In this document: piece after piece, positions 17,406-24,668 of the stretch
How positions within the stretch are numbered: the first letter of the stretch is position 1
How the letters are laid out: each line of letters starts with the position of its first letter
DNA from: Solidesulfovibrio fructosivorans JJ]
GTDB lineage: Bacteria; Desulfobacterota; Desulfovibrionia; Desulfovibrionales; Desulfovibrionaceae
Length of the DNA stretch: 64,000 nt
Direction of reading: 5' to 3'
Assembly (NCBI RefSeq): GCF_000179555.1
Contig: NZ_AECZ01000019.1
Span: forward strand, 17,143 to 81,142
The notes under the pieces: generated by a model
Told to the model about the DNA's origin: nothing
The model's database searches: none
Seen by the model: the letters and a program-made list of their open reading frames with translations, nothing else
Position numbers and translations under genes: made by a program

Positions 17406-17454
17406 GTCCGCTGACCGAAATCCGAACGTTTATTGCCGACCAAGCCCGAAGAAG

Positions 17455-17483
17455 GGAACCATTTAGCCGGCGCGGTGTAGTAT
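17455..17483 (+). promoter_or_regulatory. Candidate ECF-type promoter of the sigma factor gene
   Basis: GGAAC (17455-17459) is followed after 16 bases by GTAGTATA (17476-17483), 59 bases before the sigma factor ATG. GGAAC is the usual -35 core for RpoE-like ECF sigma factors, so self-regulation is possible. The -10 element is not a clean match, so this is a suggestion only. Confidence 0.35.
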
Positions 17484-17541
17484 AGGGCAAACGCGCGCAA
17501 TCTTGCCCTGGCCAGCGGCAGCAACTCATGGATCGGCATGC

Positions 17542-18081
17542 ATGAATAGTGACGCCAGTATCGTGGAAAACATCCTACGCGGCGAAAGCCGCTTATTTGA
17601 ACATCTGGTGCTCAAATACCAAAAGCCCCTGTTCGTCATGATCGTCAATATGATCCACGATCGTCATCAGGCCAATGATCTCGTCCAGGACACGTTCCTG
17701 GCGGCTTACAAGGGGCTCGCCTCCTTCGATGCCGGGCGGGGAGCCTTTTCCAGCTGGCTTTTCCGCATAGCCAGAAACACCAGCCTCAATTACCGCCGGC
17801 AACGGCGCGACCATGCGCCCTTTGCCGAGGAGACGGCCATTGGCGCTGGCGACACGGAACGCGATGCGGCGCGGCAGGAAACCTTCCAGGCCCTCGATGC
17901 CGCCTTGGCCGCCTTGCCCGAACGGGACCGGACGGTGTTCATCCTGGCCGAGGTCCAGGGCTTGGCCTTGGCGGAAATCGCCGCCATCGAGGGCATCAAA
18001 CTCGGAACGGTCAAATCGCGCCTGTCACGCTGCAAGGACAAGCTGCGCCGCCTGCTGCGGACGCGGATGGAGAAGGCATGA
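17542..18081 (+). CDS. ECF-family RNA polymerase sigma factor
   Basis: A 179-aa extracytoplasmic-function sigma factor. Region 2 reads HQANDLVQDTFLAAYKGLASF with WLFRIARNTSLNYRRQRR. Region 4 reads LPERDRTVFILAEVQGLALA and then LGTVKSRLSRCKDKLRRLL. The ATG at 17542 starts MNSDASIVENILRGE; an upstream in-frame ATG at 17503 would add an unlikely peptide. Its stop overlaps a small membrane protein gene by 4 bases, the normal layout for an ECF sigma and its membrane anti-sigma. Likely targets include the following signal-peptidase-like gene (inference). Confidence 0.92.
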   Translation: MNSDASIVENILRGESRLFEHLVLKYQKPLFVMIVNMIHDRHQANDLVQDTFLAAYKGLASFDAGRGAFSSWLFRIARNTSLNYRRQRRDHAPFAEETAIGAGDTERDAARQETFQALDAALAALPERDRTVFILAEVQGLALAEIAAIEGIKLGTVKSRLSRCKDKLRRLLRTRMEKA

Positions 18082-18332
18082 ACGAAGAAGAACTGTACAA
18101 ATGCTGGCTGGCCTACCGGCAGGACACGACCGGATTTAGCGATTGCCGGCAAGCGGTGCGGCGCGCCATCGCGCAGCACGAACCCGTCCCCCGGAGCACG
18201 CGGCCCTTTCACCGCTGGCTGGCCTGGCTGGAAGGATCCGGCGACTGGACCGCCTGGGTCTTCGGCCTGGGACTTGCCTTACTGGGATTTTGCCGCATTT
18301 CCGCCATCACCATGAATTTGCTCATCCCTTAA
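18078..18332 (+). CDS. Small membrane protein, possible anti-sigma partner
   Basis: An 84-aa protein with a soluble N-terminal part (ELYKCWLAYRQDTTGFSDCR, residues 5-24) and one hydrophobic segment near the C-terminus (WVFGLGLALLGFCRISAITM, about 60-79). It lacks the HxxxCxxC zinc motif of ZAS anti-sigma factors, and almost nothing follows the membrane segment. The 4-base overlap with the ECF gene argues for a regulatory partner, perhaps a reduced anti-sigma. It could also be an unrelated small membrane protein. It is 15 bp before the signal-peptidase-like gene. Confidence 0.65.
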   Translation: MNEEELYKCWLAYRQDTTGFSDCRQAVRRAIAQHEPVPRSTRPFHRWLAWLEGSGDWTAWVFGLGLALLGFCRISAITMNLLIP

Positions 18333-18347
18333 TGAGGGCAACACGCC

Positions 18348-19253
18348 ATGGATAACAAACCCATCGAAAAACCGCGCAAGCCGCTTCTGGCCACAACCCT
18401 TTCCCTGGCGGCTCCGGGTCTGGGCCAGATATATTGCGGTCGGTTCGCCAGGGGCATGGTCTTCTTTTTTTGCAGTTTTGCCTTTGGCCCATTGCTCGTG
18501 GCCACGGCCAGCCATGCGCCGAGCACGACGGCGTTGATGGCGGCCATTGCCTCCATTTTTCTGGTCCTCGTGCTTTTTGTATACGCGGCCGTGGACGCCT
18601 ACCTCTTGGCGAGAAAAACAGCGCCGGACTACCGACTCAAAGAGTATAACAAATGGTACATCTACGCTTTTTTTATCGCATTTTCCATTTTCTACCCGGT
18701 CAGCCTGACCTCCGTCATCAAGCAGGAAGTGATTCAGGCCTATAAAATACCAAGCAACAACATGGCGCCGAACATTGTGCGCGGCGATTATGTGCTGCTC
18801 AACAAAATAACCTACAAACAACAGCAGCCGAAAAAAGGCGACATCATCGTGTTCAGCTATCCAAACGACCGTCGTCTTGACTACATCAAACGCATTGTGG
18901 CCATGCCCGGTGATACGATTGAAATACGCGACAACATCGTCTCCATAAACGGCACCCCGCTCTCCGATGCCGCCAACCGGTCGCCAGGCGCGTCGCCTGA
19001 TGACGGCACGATTCTCACCGAAACAAATGGAGGCATCGCCTATGCCATCCGGGTCGCGGACCAGGGGCCTGGCCGGGACTATCCCAAAACCATCGTGCCC
19101 CCGGGCCATTGCTTCGTGCTCGGCGACAACCGCGCCCACAGCCACGACAGCCGTGAATTCGGACCCATTCCCCTGGCGGATGTGAAAGGCCGGGTGGAAT
19201 ACATCTATTACCCGGCGGGGGATTGGAAGCGATTCGGACGCATTGCCCGCTAA
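18348..19253 (+). CDS. Signal peptidase I homologue lacking the catalytic serine
   Basis: A 301-aa membrane protein of family S26. The N-terminal 110 residues hold hydrophobic segments (LAAPGLGQIYCG, VFFFCSFAFGPLLVATA, a third at about 65-85, a fourth at about 105-125) before the peptidase domain. The box that normally reads PSxSM is KIPSNNMAPNI: the nucleophile position is Asn138 (codon AAC, bases 18759-18761). The general base Lys181 (DYIKRIVAMPGD) and the GDNRAHSHDSREFGP box from residue 259 are intact. As written, it should not cleave by the usual Ser/Lys dyad. A one-base sequence error (AGC to AAC) is the main alternative. Base composition is lower in GC than its neighbours. SD-type sequence before ATG is weak (GAGGGCAACACGCC). 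Confidence 0.88.
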   Translation: MDNKPIEKPRKPLLATTLSLAAPGLGQIYCGRFARGMVFFFCSFAFGPLLVATASHAPSTTALMAAIASIFLVLVLFVYAAVDAYLLARKTAPDYRLKEYNKWYIYAFFIAFSIFYPVSLTSVIKQEVIQAYKIPSNNMAPNIVRGDYVLLNKITYKQQQPKKGDIIVFSYPNDRRLDYIKRIVAMPGDTIEIRDNIVSINGTPLSDAANRSPGASPDDGTILTETNGGIAYAIRVADQGPGRDYPKTIVPPGHCFVLGDNRAHSHDSREFGPIPLADVKGRVEYIYYPAGDWKRFGRIAR

Positions 19254-19267
19254 GACGCCCGACCGAC

Positions 19268-19307
19268 CAGTCCAGGGCGGTCGCCATTTGGCCGCGGCCC
19301 TGGACTG
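19268..19307. terminator. Inverted repeat after the signal-peptidase-like gene
   Basis: Perfect 11-bp arms CAGTCCAGGGC and GCCCTGGACTG enclose 18 bases with a GG(T)CG/CCGC inner stem. It starts 15 bases after the stop codon. There is no long T-tract (only CACGTTTTCC a little further on), so termination is likely but not proven. Confidence 0.6.
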
Positions 19308-19442
19308 CCCACGTTTTCCACGCCATATTGACCGGGCGAGGACAGGGAGTTATCTGAAAAAAGTCGGTATCAGCTTTCTTGTCCCGTCGCCCCGGTCGAA
19401 AACGTATGGCTAAGCGGGCGCAAATTGTTGGAGGAGTTCGCC

Positions 19443-19979
19443 GTGCATGCCGCTTTGCCCGTGCTCTTGGCCATGCAAATCGTCTTTTGCGGCGACAGCA
19501 TTACCAAGGGTTGGGAAATCTACAACCTCTTTGACCAGCCCCAAAAGGTCTATATCAACGGTGTCGAATCCTGCACCAGCGCCGACATTTTAAAGCGCAT
19601 CGAGCCCATTGCCGCCAAAAGACCGCACAAACTTTTCCTGATGATAGGCATCAATGAGATTCAGGCTCAAAATAGAATTATCGACAACTACGAGAAGATC
19701 ATTCACAAAATACAGGAAATCTCACCCTACACGCTCATCTACGTGCAAAGCATCCTGCCCACCCGCCGCCAAAACATCGACAACGCCGACATCATCGCCA
19801 CCAATGCCCGGCTCAGGGAACTGTGCGACCGGCAAAACCACTTCGTGCGCTACATCGACCTCTACGACTCCTTTGTGGCCGACGACGGCAAGCTCGGCCC
19901 CAATTTCACCAAGGACGGCATCCATCTGACGAAAAACGCCTATTCCCTTTGGAAAAAGCTCATCGTCAGCCGGATGTGA
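19443..19979 (+). CDS. SGNH/GDSL-family hydrolase
   Basis: A 178-aa esterase-type protein. Block I with the nucleophile is IVFCGDSITKGW (about residue 15). Block III is LMIGINEIQ, with the Asn of the family, and block V is the catalytic TKDGIHLTKNAY. The short hydrophobic N-terminus (HAALPVLLAMQIVFC) belongs to the first strand rather than a clear signal peptide. GTG 19443 is chosen for its strong GGAGGAG; ATG 19473 is an alternative. Substrate unknown; family members hydrolyse acyl esters of lipids or sugars. The codon use and lower GC resemble the signal-peptidase-like gene just upstream. Confidence 0.82.
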   Translation: MHAALPVLLAMQIVFCGDSITKGWEIYNLFDQPQKVYINGVESCTSADILKRIEPIAAKRPHKLFLMIGINEIQAQNRIIDNYEKIIHKIQEISPYTLIYVQSILPTRRQNIDNADIIATNARLRELCDRQNHFVRYIDLYDSFVADDGKLGPNFTKDGIHLTKNAYSLWKKLIVSRM

Positions 19980-20134
19980 CCCGGAGTCCGGGGGCTACGA
20001 TTTCCTGCCCGACGCCGTGGCGTCTTCCAAGCGCGACCCTTTTTTCTCACGCTCGTCATGACAAAGACGATGGGGATGCGTATAGAGGATCAATAACCTC
20101 CGCCATCATCCACGGATCCCCAAAGGAGAACACC

Positions 20135-20398
20135 ATGAGCGACAAATCCGATCTGTTTCATTGTGATGAGAAGCTTCTCACCTACGACGCCGCCGTCGTT
20201 CTGGAAAAAATCGTGGACGGCCTGCGCCAGCGCAAGCTCGTCGCCAACGGCGAAAACGGCCCGGTCTGCATCGACCTGCCGCTTCTGGCCAATCTGGAGA
20301 TCGAGTTCAAGGAGAAGATCAAACCCGGCAAGTCCAAGCGGAAACTGTCCATCGAGCTGGCCTGGAAGGAAGAGGAAGAAAAGCCTTCCCTGGATTAG
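20135..20398 (+). CDS. Amphi-Trp domain-containing protein
   Basis: An 87-aa protein beginning MSDKSDLFHCDEKLLTYD with a C-terminal half LEIEFKEKIKPGKSKRKLSI and LAWKEEEE, the pattern of the small amphi-Trp domain family. The family's function is unknown. The ATG at 20135 has AAAGGAGAAC. It stands 155 bp after the SGNH gene. Hairpin repeat copy C follows, then the convergent FMN oxidase gene. Confidence 0.8.
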   Translation: MSDKSDLFHCDEKLLTYDAAVVLEKIVDGLRQRKLVANGENGPVCIDLPLLANLEIEFKEKIKPGKSKRKLSIELAWKEEEEKPSLD

Positions 20399-20426
20399 GG
20401 CGTAAGGCCTGTCGCAGGAACTGTGT

Positions 20427-20462
20427 GAGAGGGGGGACCCTTTGAAAGGGGTCGCCCCTCTC
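20427..20462. repeat. Copy C of the hairpin repeat family (H1 type, diverged)
   Basis: GAGAGGGGGGACCCTTT pairs with GGGGTCGCCCCTCTC around a GAAA top. It is the H1 type, shorter than copies B, D and E, without the H2 partner. It lies between convergent genes, so it can serve both as a 3' end structure. Confidence 0.65.
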
Positions 20463-20546
20463 TTTCTGACCTCGCGAAATCCCGGCAGGTGGGCGGGCGG
20501 GGAGAAACTTCCCGTAGGACAACGTTTCCCCCCGGCTCATCTCCCC

Positions 20547-21578
20547 TTAGGCGCAGATCGGCTGGGGGTTCAGGATATGCGGGGAAACCCCGCGCACCGA
20601 GGCCGTGCCGGTCAGAAGCATGGCCGAGGTGAGTTCCGTCTTGATTTTGTTGAGCAAAAAGCTCACGCCCTCGGCCCCTCCGCCGAATGCGCCGACCACC
20701 AGCGGCCGGCCGATCAGCACCGCATCGGCCCCCAAAGCGAGGTATTTGAGCACGTCGGCTCCGGTGCGCACGCCGCCGTCGGCCAAAATCACGCCCCGGT
20801 CCTTGACCGCCCGGGCGATGGCCGGCAGCACCTCGGCCGCGCCGGGCGTATGGTCGAGCACCCGCCCGCCATGGTTGGAAACCACGATGCCGGCCGCGCC
20901 GGCGTCGAAGGCGACAAGCGCCTCGTCCGGGGTCATGATGCCCTTGACGATAAACGGCAGCTTCGTGGCCTCGACCAGCTCGCGCAGCTCCGCCGGGGAT
21001 TTCGGGGAAACGGGTTGGCCGTTAAGCGCCATGACGAGCAGTCCCGCGCCGTCCACGTCCATGCCGGCGGCAACGGCCCCGGCGTCCGCGGCCCGGCCGA
21101 GCATCTCCTTGACCGCATCCTGGCCGCGCGGCTTGATGAACGGAATACCCCGGCCGCCCCGGTCGCGGATGGCGGCAAGGCCGCTGCCGAAAAAGGCCGG
21201 ATCGGCTCCGTCGCCGCAGGCCCCGAGCGTCCCGGCCGCGTCGGCCCCATCGATAATCATGCGGATGAAGGCTTCCTCGGAGAGCTTGCCGCCCATGTTG
21301 TAGAGCACGCCGGTCATGGGCGCGGCCAGTACGGGCATGGACAGCTCGCGACCGAAAAGCGTGACGGTGGTGTCGGCCGCTTTCACCTCGTGCAGCGTGC
21401 GCATATTGAGGCGATAGGCGGACAGGGCGGCCAGATTGGCCTTGAAGGACGAGGCGGTGGCCATCCCCCCCATGCCCGGGGCCTCGCCGGCGCAGGCCCG
21501 TCCGTCGCAGACCGGGCACACCCGGCAAAATCCCTTGAGAGCTTCCCTGGCCTTTGTCCGAAGCGTCGTCAGATCCAT
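20547..21578 (-). CDS. FMN-dependent alpha-hydroxy-acid oxidase/dehydrogenase with N-terminal Cys cluster
   Basis: A 343-aa TIM-barrel flavoprotein of the lactate/glycolate oxidase family, oxidising a 2-hydroxy acid. The catalytic His is in IVVSNHGGRVLDH, and the phosphate-binding loops LADGGVRTGADVLKYLALGA and VLIGRPLVVGA are clear. Lys appears in LPFIVKGIM. The N-terminus has four cysteines at positions 18, 21, 24 and 29 (GFCRVCPVCDGRACAGE), not found in classic members, suggesting a metal or Fe-S site and electron transfer other than O2. That fits an anaerobe using lactate, but substrate is inference. The stop lies 85 bases past hairpin copy C. Confidence 0.85.
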   Translation of the reverse strand: MDLTTLRTKAREALKGFCRVCPVCDGRACAGEAPGMGGMATASSFKANLAALSAYRLNMRTLHEVKAADTTVTLFGRELSMPVLAAPMTGVLYNMGGKLSEEAFIRMIIDGADAAGTLGACGDGADPAFFGSGLAAIRDRGGRGIPFIKPRGQDAVKEMLGRAADAGAVAAGMDVDGAGLLVMALNGQPVSPKSPAELRELVEATKLPFIVKGIMTPDEALVAFDAGAAGIVVSNHGGRVLDHTPGAAEVLPAIARAVKDRGVILADGGVRTGADVLKYLALGADAVLIGRPLVVGAFGGGAEGVSFLLNKIKTELTSAMLLTGTASVRGVSPHILNPQPICA

Positions 21579-21821
21579 CGTGCGCCTCCCATGGCGGAAA
21601 GTATTACGGACCGCGCCCCGGCGGTCCGGCCAGCAGCCGTCCTACCCCGGGGGGCATGCGGCGGCAACCCTTTCAGGCAAAGACTTGCGGGCGGGCGCTC
21701 CCCCGGCTATCCAACGGAAGACGGCGGTTTTTTCACGTGACTTGGCCTTTGTCCCCATGGTAAGCGCCACCTGCGAAAGCGACGATTACGCCGCTTGTTC
21801 AAAGCCAGAAAAGAGGAGCCT

Positions 21822-22433
21822 ATGCGGCCGACTATCGCCTGCGCGGCGTTCGTATTTTGTATCGGGCTTTGCGCCTGCTCCGGAGGGGACAAGGATTCCT
21901 TCCGCAATGTCGATCATGATAGAAACGGGGCGATATCGTACGAGGAACTGCTGTTCGTCTTCCCCGACGTCACCCCGGACGTCTTTTCCAAGCTGGACGC
22001 CGACGGCAGCGGCGACCTGTCCGAAGCGGAATACAAGGCCTTCTTGAAGGGCGAGGCGACCGCCGGCGTGAAGAAAACCACTCCCGCCCCCGCCGCCCCG
22101 GCCGCGCCCAAGGCCCAAACGCGACCCGGCGTTTCCGAGCCCCCGGCCGCGCCGCTTAAAGGCGAGGACGTCATCGAGATCCCGGCTCCCGGTTCCGAAC
22201 AAAAGGCCAAGTCCAAGCCCGAAAAAACGAAAAAGGACACCAGGGACCAAAAGTCCCGGACGGACGCCGCCAGGACCGAACCGACCCAGTACACCGTGCA
22301 GCGCGGGGATACGCTCACGCGCATCGCCCATACCTTCGGCGTGACGGTGGAGGATATCGTTCGGGCCAACGGCAACATGAACCCGGACACCTTGCGCGAC
22401 GGACAGACGCTGACCATTCCGCCCCGCCAGTAA
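21822..22433 (+). CDS. Lipoprotein with EF-hands and LysM domain
   Basis: A 203-aa exported protein. The signal peptide ends at a lipobox-like LCAC (Cys at about residue 18). Two EF-hand-like calcium loops follow, DHDRNGAISYEE (about residue 30) and DADGSGDLSEAE (about 55). A long Ala/Pro/Lys-rich linker leads to a C-terminal LysM domain, YTVQRGDTLTRIAHTFGVTV onward, ending LRDGQTLTIPPRQ. Peptidoglycan binding in the periplasm is expected from LysM; calcium sensing is inference. ATG 21822 has AGAGGAGCC. It is 34 bp before the TPR gene. Confidence 0.85.
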   Translation: MRPTIACAAFVFCIGLCACSGGDKDSFRNVDHDRNGAISYEELLFVFPDVTPDVFSKLDADGSGDLSEAEYKAFLKGEATAGVKKTTPAPAAPAAPKAQTRPGVSEPPAAPLKGEDVIEIPAPGSEQKAKSKPEKTKKDTRDQKSRTDAARTEPTQYTVQRGDTLTRIAHTFGVTVEDIVRANGNMNPDTLRDGQTLTIPPRQ

Positions 22434-22467
22434 CTCCGGACGGCCGGCGAACGACAGGATCAAGATC

Positions 22468-23295
22468 ATGCTTCGAGTGCTGCGAATCATTGTGACGACG
22501 CTTGTGCTTTTGGCCTTGGCCGGAGCGGCAAGCGCCCTGACCCGGGAGGAAATCCTGCAGCGGCGTCTGGAGAAAATGCGCCAGGCCGAACCGGCCATGC
22601 ATACCGAGGAACAGCAGCGCCAGGAACAAAACGAGCGCAATGCGGCCCAACTGAGCGTGCCGCAGCCGAAAGTCGACGAGGCGCCCCTGCCCATCCCCGA
22701 TCCCGTACGACGCCCCTCGCCCGACCCGCGCAGCGGTTTGTGGCTGCCCAAACAGGCTCCGGCAGCGGCCAAGGCCCCCGCCCCGGCACCCGAAGCCCCC
22801 AAGCAGGCCGCCACCACGCCTCCGACGCCGCAGCACCAACAGTCGCGGCCGCCCCGGGCGAGCATGGCCCCGCCGCCGGCTTCCGCCCTGCCGACCGGCC
22901 AGCCCAAGGCCCAGCCCGAAAAAAAGGCCCCGACGCGGGATCCGGCCAGCGCCGCATCCCTGGCCGCCATGGCGGCCAAGGCCGCTTCCGCCGGCAACCG
23001 GGAAACGGCGCTCACCATGATCAACGAAGCCGTGGAGGCCGACCCTTCCGACCCGAACCTGCTCAACAACCGGGCCAACATCCTGAGCAATATGGGCCGG
23101 CTCAAGGACGCCCTGCCCGATTACGACCGGGCCATCTCCATGAAGGCGACCGACCCGGCCTACTTCACCAACCGGGGCTATGCCTACGAGCGACTCGGCA
23201 ACGAGACCCGGACCTGCGCGGATTACAAAAAGGCCTGCGATCTGGGCGACTGCGATTTCTACAAAAGCTACAAGGCCGAAGGCCACTGCAAGTAG
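22468..23295 (+). CDS. Exported TPR-repeat protein
   Basis: A 275-aa protein with an N-terminal signal peptide (residues 1-25, IIVTTLVLLALAGAASA then LTREE). A charged coiled segment (EEILQRRLEKMRQ) and a long Pro/Ala/Gln-rich linker (about 70-160) follow. The C-terminal TPR repeats read GNRETALTMINEAVEADPSD, LLNNRANILSNMGRLKDALP and YFTNRGYAYERLGN. The ending DYKKACDLGDCDFYKSY has two Cys typical of the last repeat of small TPR lipoprotein-like proteins. A scaffold role in the envelope is inference. It may share an operon with the LysM lipoprotein. Confidence 0.8.
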   Translation: MLRVLRIIVTTLVLLALAGAASALTREEILQRRLEKMRQAEPAMHTEEQQRQEQNERNAAQLSVPQPKVDEAPLPIPDPVRRPSPDPRSGLWLPKQAPAAAKAPAPAPEAPKQAATTPPTPQHQQSRPPRASMAPPPASALPTGQPKAQPEKKAPTRDPASAASLAAMAAKAASAGNRETALTMINEAVEADPSDPNLLNNRANILSNMGRLKDALPDYDRAISMKATDPAYFTNRGYAYERLGNETRTCADYKKACDLGDCDFYKSYKAEGHCK

Positions 23296-23302
23296 CCAAG
23301 CC

Positions 23303-23346
23303 GTAGCGTCCGTTCGCCAGACCCGTTTCCGGCGGGCGGACGCTAC
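23303..23346. terminator. Bidirectional terminator-like inverted repeat
   Basis: Perfect arms GTAGCGTCCG and CGGACGCTAC with an inner GCC/GGC pair. It lies between the TPR gene (plus) and the PLP decarboxylase (minus); its right arm contains the last codon positions and the stop of the minus-strand gene. No long T-run is present on either side. Confidence 0.6.
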
Positions 23347-24623
23347 TCTTCCCGACCTTGTCCGCCGCCGCCCGGCGCGACGGGCCGTCCCCGCCAAAAC
23401 CGCACCAGGTCCTCGGGCTCCTCACGTTCGCGCAGCACATTGAATCGCCCCTGGCGATAGCCCAGTATCCGGGGCATCTGGCGGCTGTTGTAACGCGACC
23501 ACATGGCCAGGGTGTAGGCCCCGACGTCATGGATGGCCACAAGATCGCCGGGGGCGACGTCCGGCAGCCGCGCCTGCCGGATCGGAAAATCCCCGGAGAA
23601 GCACAGCGGCCCGGCCAGATGCCATGTACCGCGCTCCCCGCCTTTTTCCCGGCCGTCCGGGGAGAGAAGCGTCACGCCATGGGTCCAGAGCTCCGGGTTG
23701 TAGCATTCGCGCACGAACATGTCCGCGCCAAGATGCAGCACGGCCGTATTGTGCCCGGGCTGGCGCTTGACGTACTCCACGCGGCTGACGGCCAAGCCGC
23801 AGGGCGCGTGGAGAAAGCGGCCGAATTCCGTGACCAGGTCGAACTGCCCCGAAAAAAGTCCCGGACACCGTTCCGCCAGCGCCGCCGCATATACTCCGGG
23901 CGTCGGTGGATCGTCCGTATCGCGGTAGGCCACGGGCAGGCCGCCGCCGAGGTCGAACCGGCGCACCCGGCGCGCCCCCAGCCTGGCGTTGATTTCCAAG
24001 GCCAGATCGTAGATCGCGCCCACCCCGGCCACCAGCATATCCAGCGAACAGCCCTGGGAGCCGATGTGCACGTGGAGTCCTTCCAGCCAGGGGCAGCGAG
24101 CGAAGGCGGCCAGGATGGCCTCGCGGTCGGCCAGAGGCACGCCGAATTTCGAATAGACCCCGGCCACGCTGGTCGCCTTGATGCGGCCAAGGCCCACCTG
24201 CGGGTTGACGCGAAGCCCGGCCCGGGGCGCGCGGCCAAGGGAAGCGCCGACCGTCCCCAACCGCTCCACTTCGTCCAGATTGTCGGCATTGACGTTAAGG
24301 CCCAAGGAGACGGCCAAGCGCAGTTCTTCGAACGTCTTGGCCGGGGAATCAAACACGATGCGCCCGGCCGTGAAACCGGCGTCCAGGGCCAGCCGGACCT
24401 CCGGCAAGGAAGCGGCCTCGGCACCGGCCCCAAGCCCGGCCAGAAAGGCCAAGACCGGCGGCAGCGGATTGGCCTTGATCGCCGCCGCGGCCAGGGCGGC
24501 CGGGCCAAAGGCCGTCGTCACCTCGCCCAGCCGACGTTCCAGCATATCCAGATCGTGAAACACCACGGCCGTGTCCGCTTCCCGGATCATGCCGGCGGCG
24601 ATCCCCTTTTCCACCATTTCCAT
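23343..24623 (-). CDS. Fold-type III PLP decarboxylase (DAP/ornithine family, atypical)
   Basis: A 426-aa alanine-racemase-fold decarboxylase, not lysA (which is at 16086). The PLP Lys is in AAAIKANPLPPV, with HVHIGSQGCSLDM, FDLGGGLPVAYRD and the catalytic-Cys region GPLCFSGDFPI, where lysA has CESGD. The phosphate-binding EPGR is EFGR here (VTEFGRFLHAP). GAYTLAMWSRYNSRQMP closes the fold. The changed residues point to a substrate other than diaminopimelate. ATG 24623 has GGGGATTC upstream; the frame extends to 24659. It lies 9-45 bp after the permease gene on the same strand, so substrate or product transport is a reasonable inference. Confidence 0.85.
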   Translation of the reverse strand: MEMVEKGIAAGMIREADTAVVFHDLDMLERRLGEVTTAFGPAALAAAAIKANPLPPVLAFLAGLGAGAEAASLPEVRLALDAGFTAGRIVFDSPAKTFEELRLAVSLGLNVNADNLDEVERLGTVGASLGRAPRAGLRVNPQVGLGRIKATSVAGVYSKFGVPLADREAILAAFARCPWLEGLHVHIGSQGCSLDMLVAGVGAIYDLALEINARLGARRVRRFDLGGGLPVAYRDTDDPPTPGVYAAALAERCPGLFSGQFDLVTEFGRFLHAPCGLAVSRVEYVKRQPGHNTAVLHLGADMFVRECYNPELWTHGVTLLSPDGREKGGERGTWHLAGPLCFSGDFPIRQARLPDVAPGDLVAIHDVGAYTLAMWSRYNSRQMPRILGYRQGRFNVLREREEPEDLVRFWRGRPVAPGGGGQGREE

Positions 24624-24668
24624 GCCGAATCCCCAATGCCTCGCCACGGCAAGGCGCATGTTGACAAG

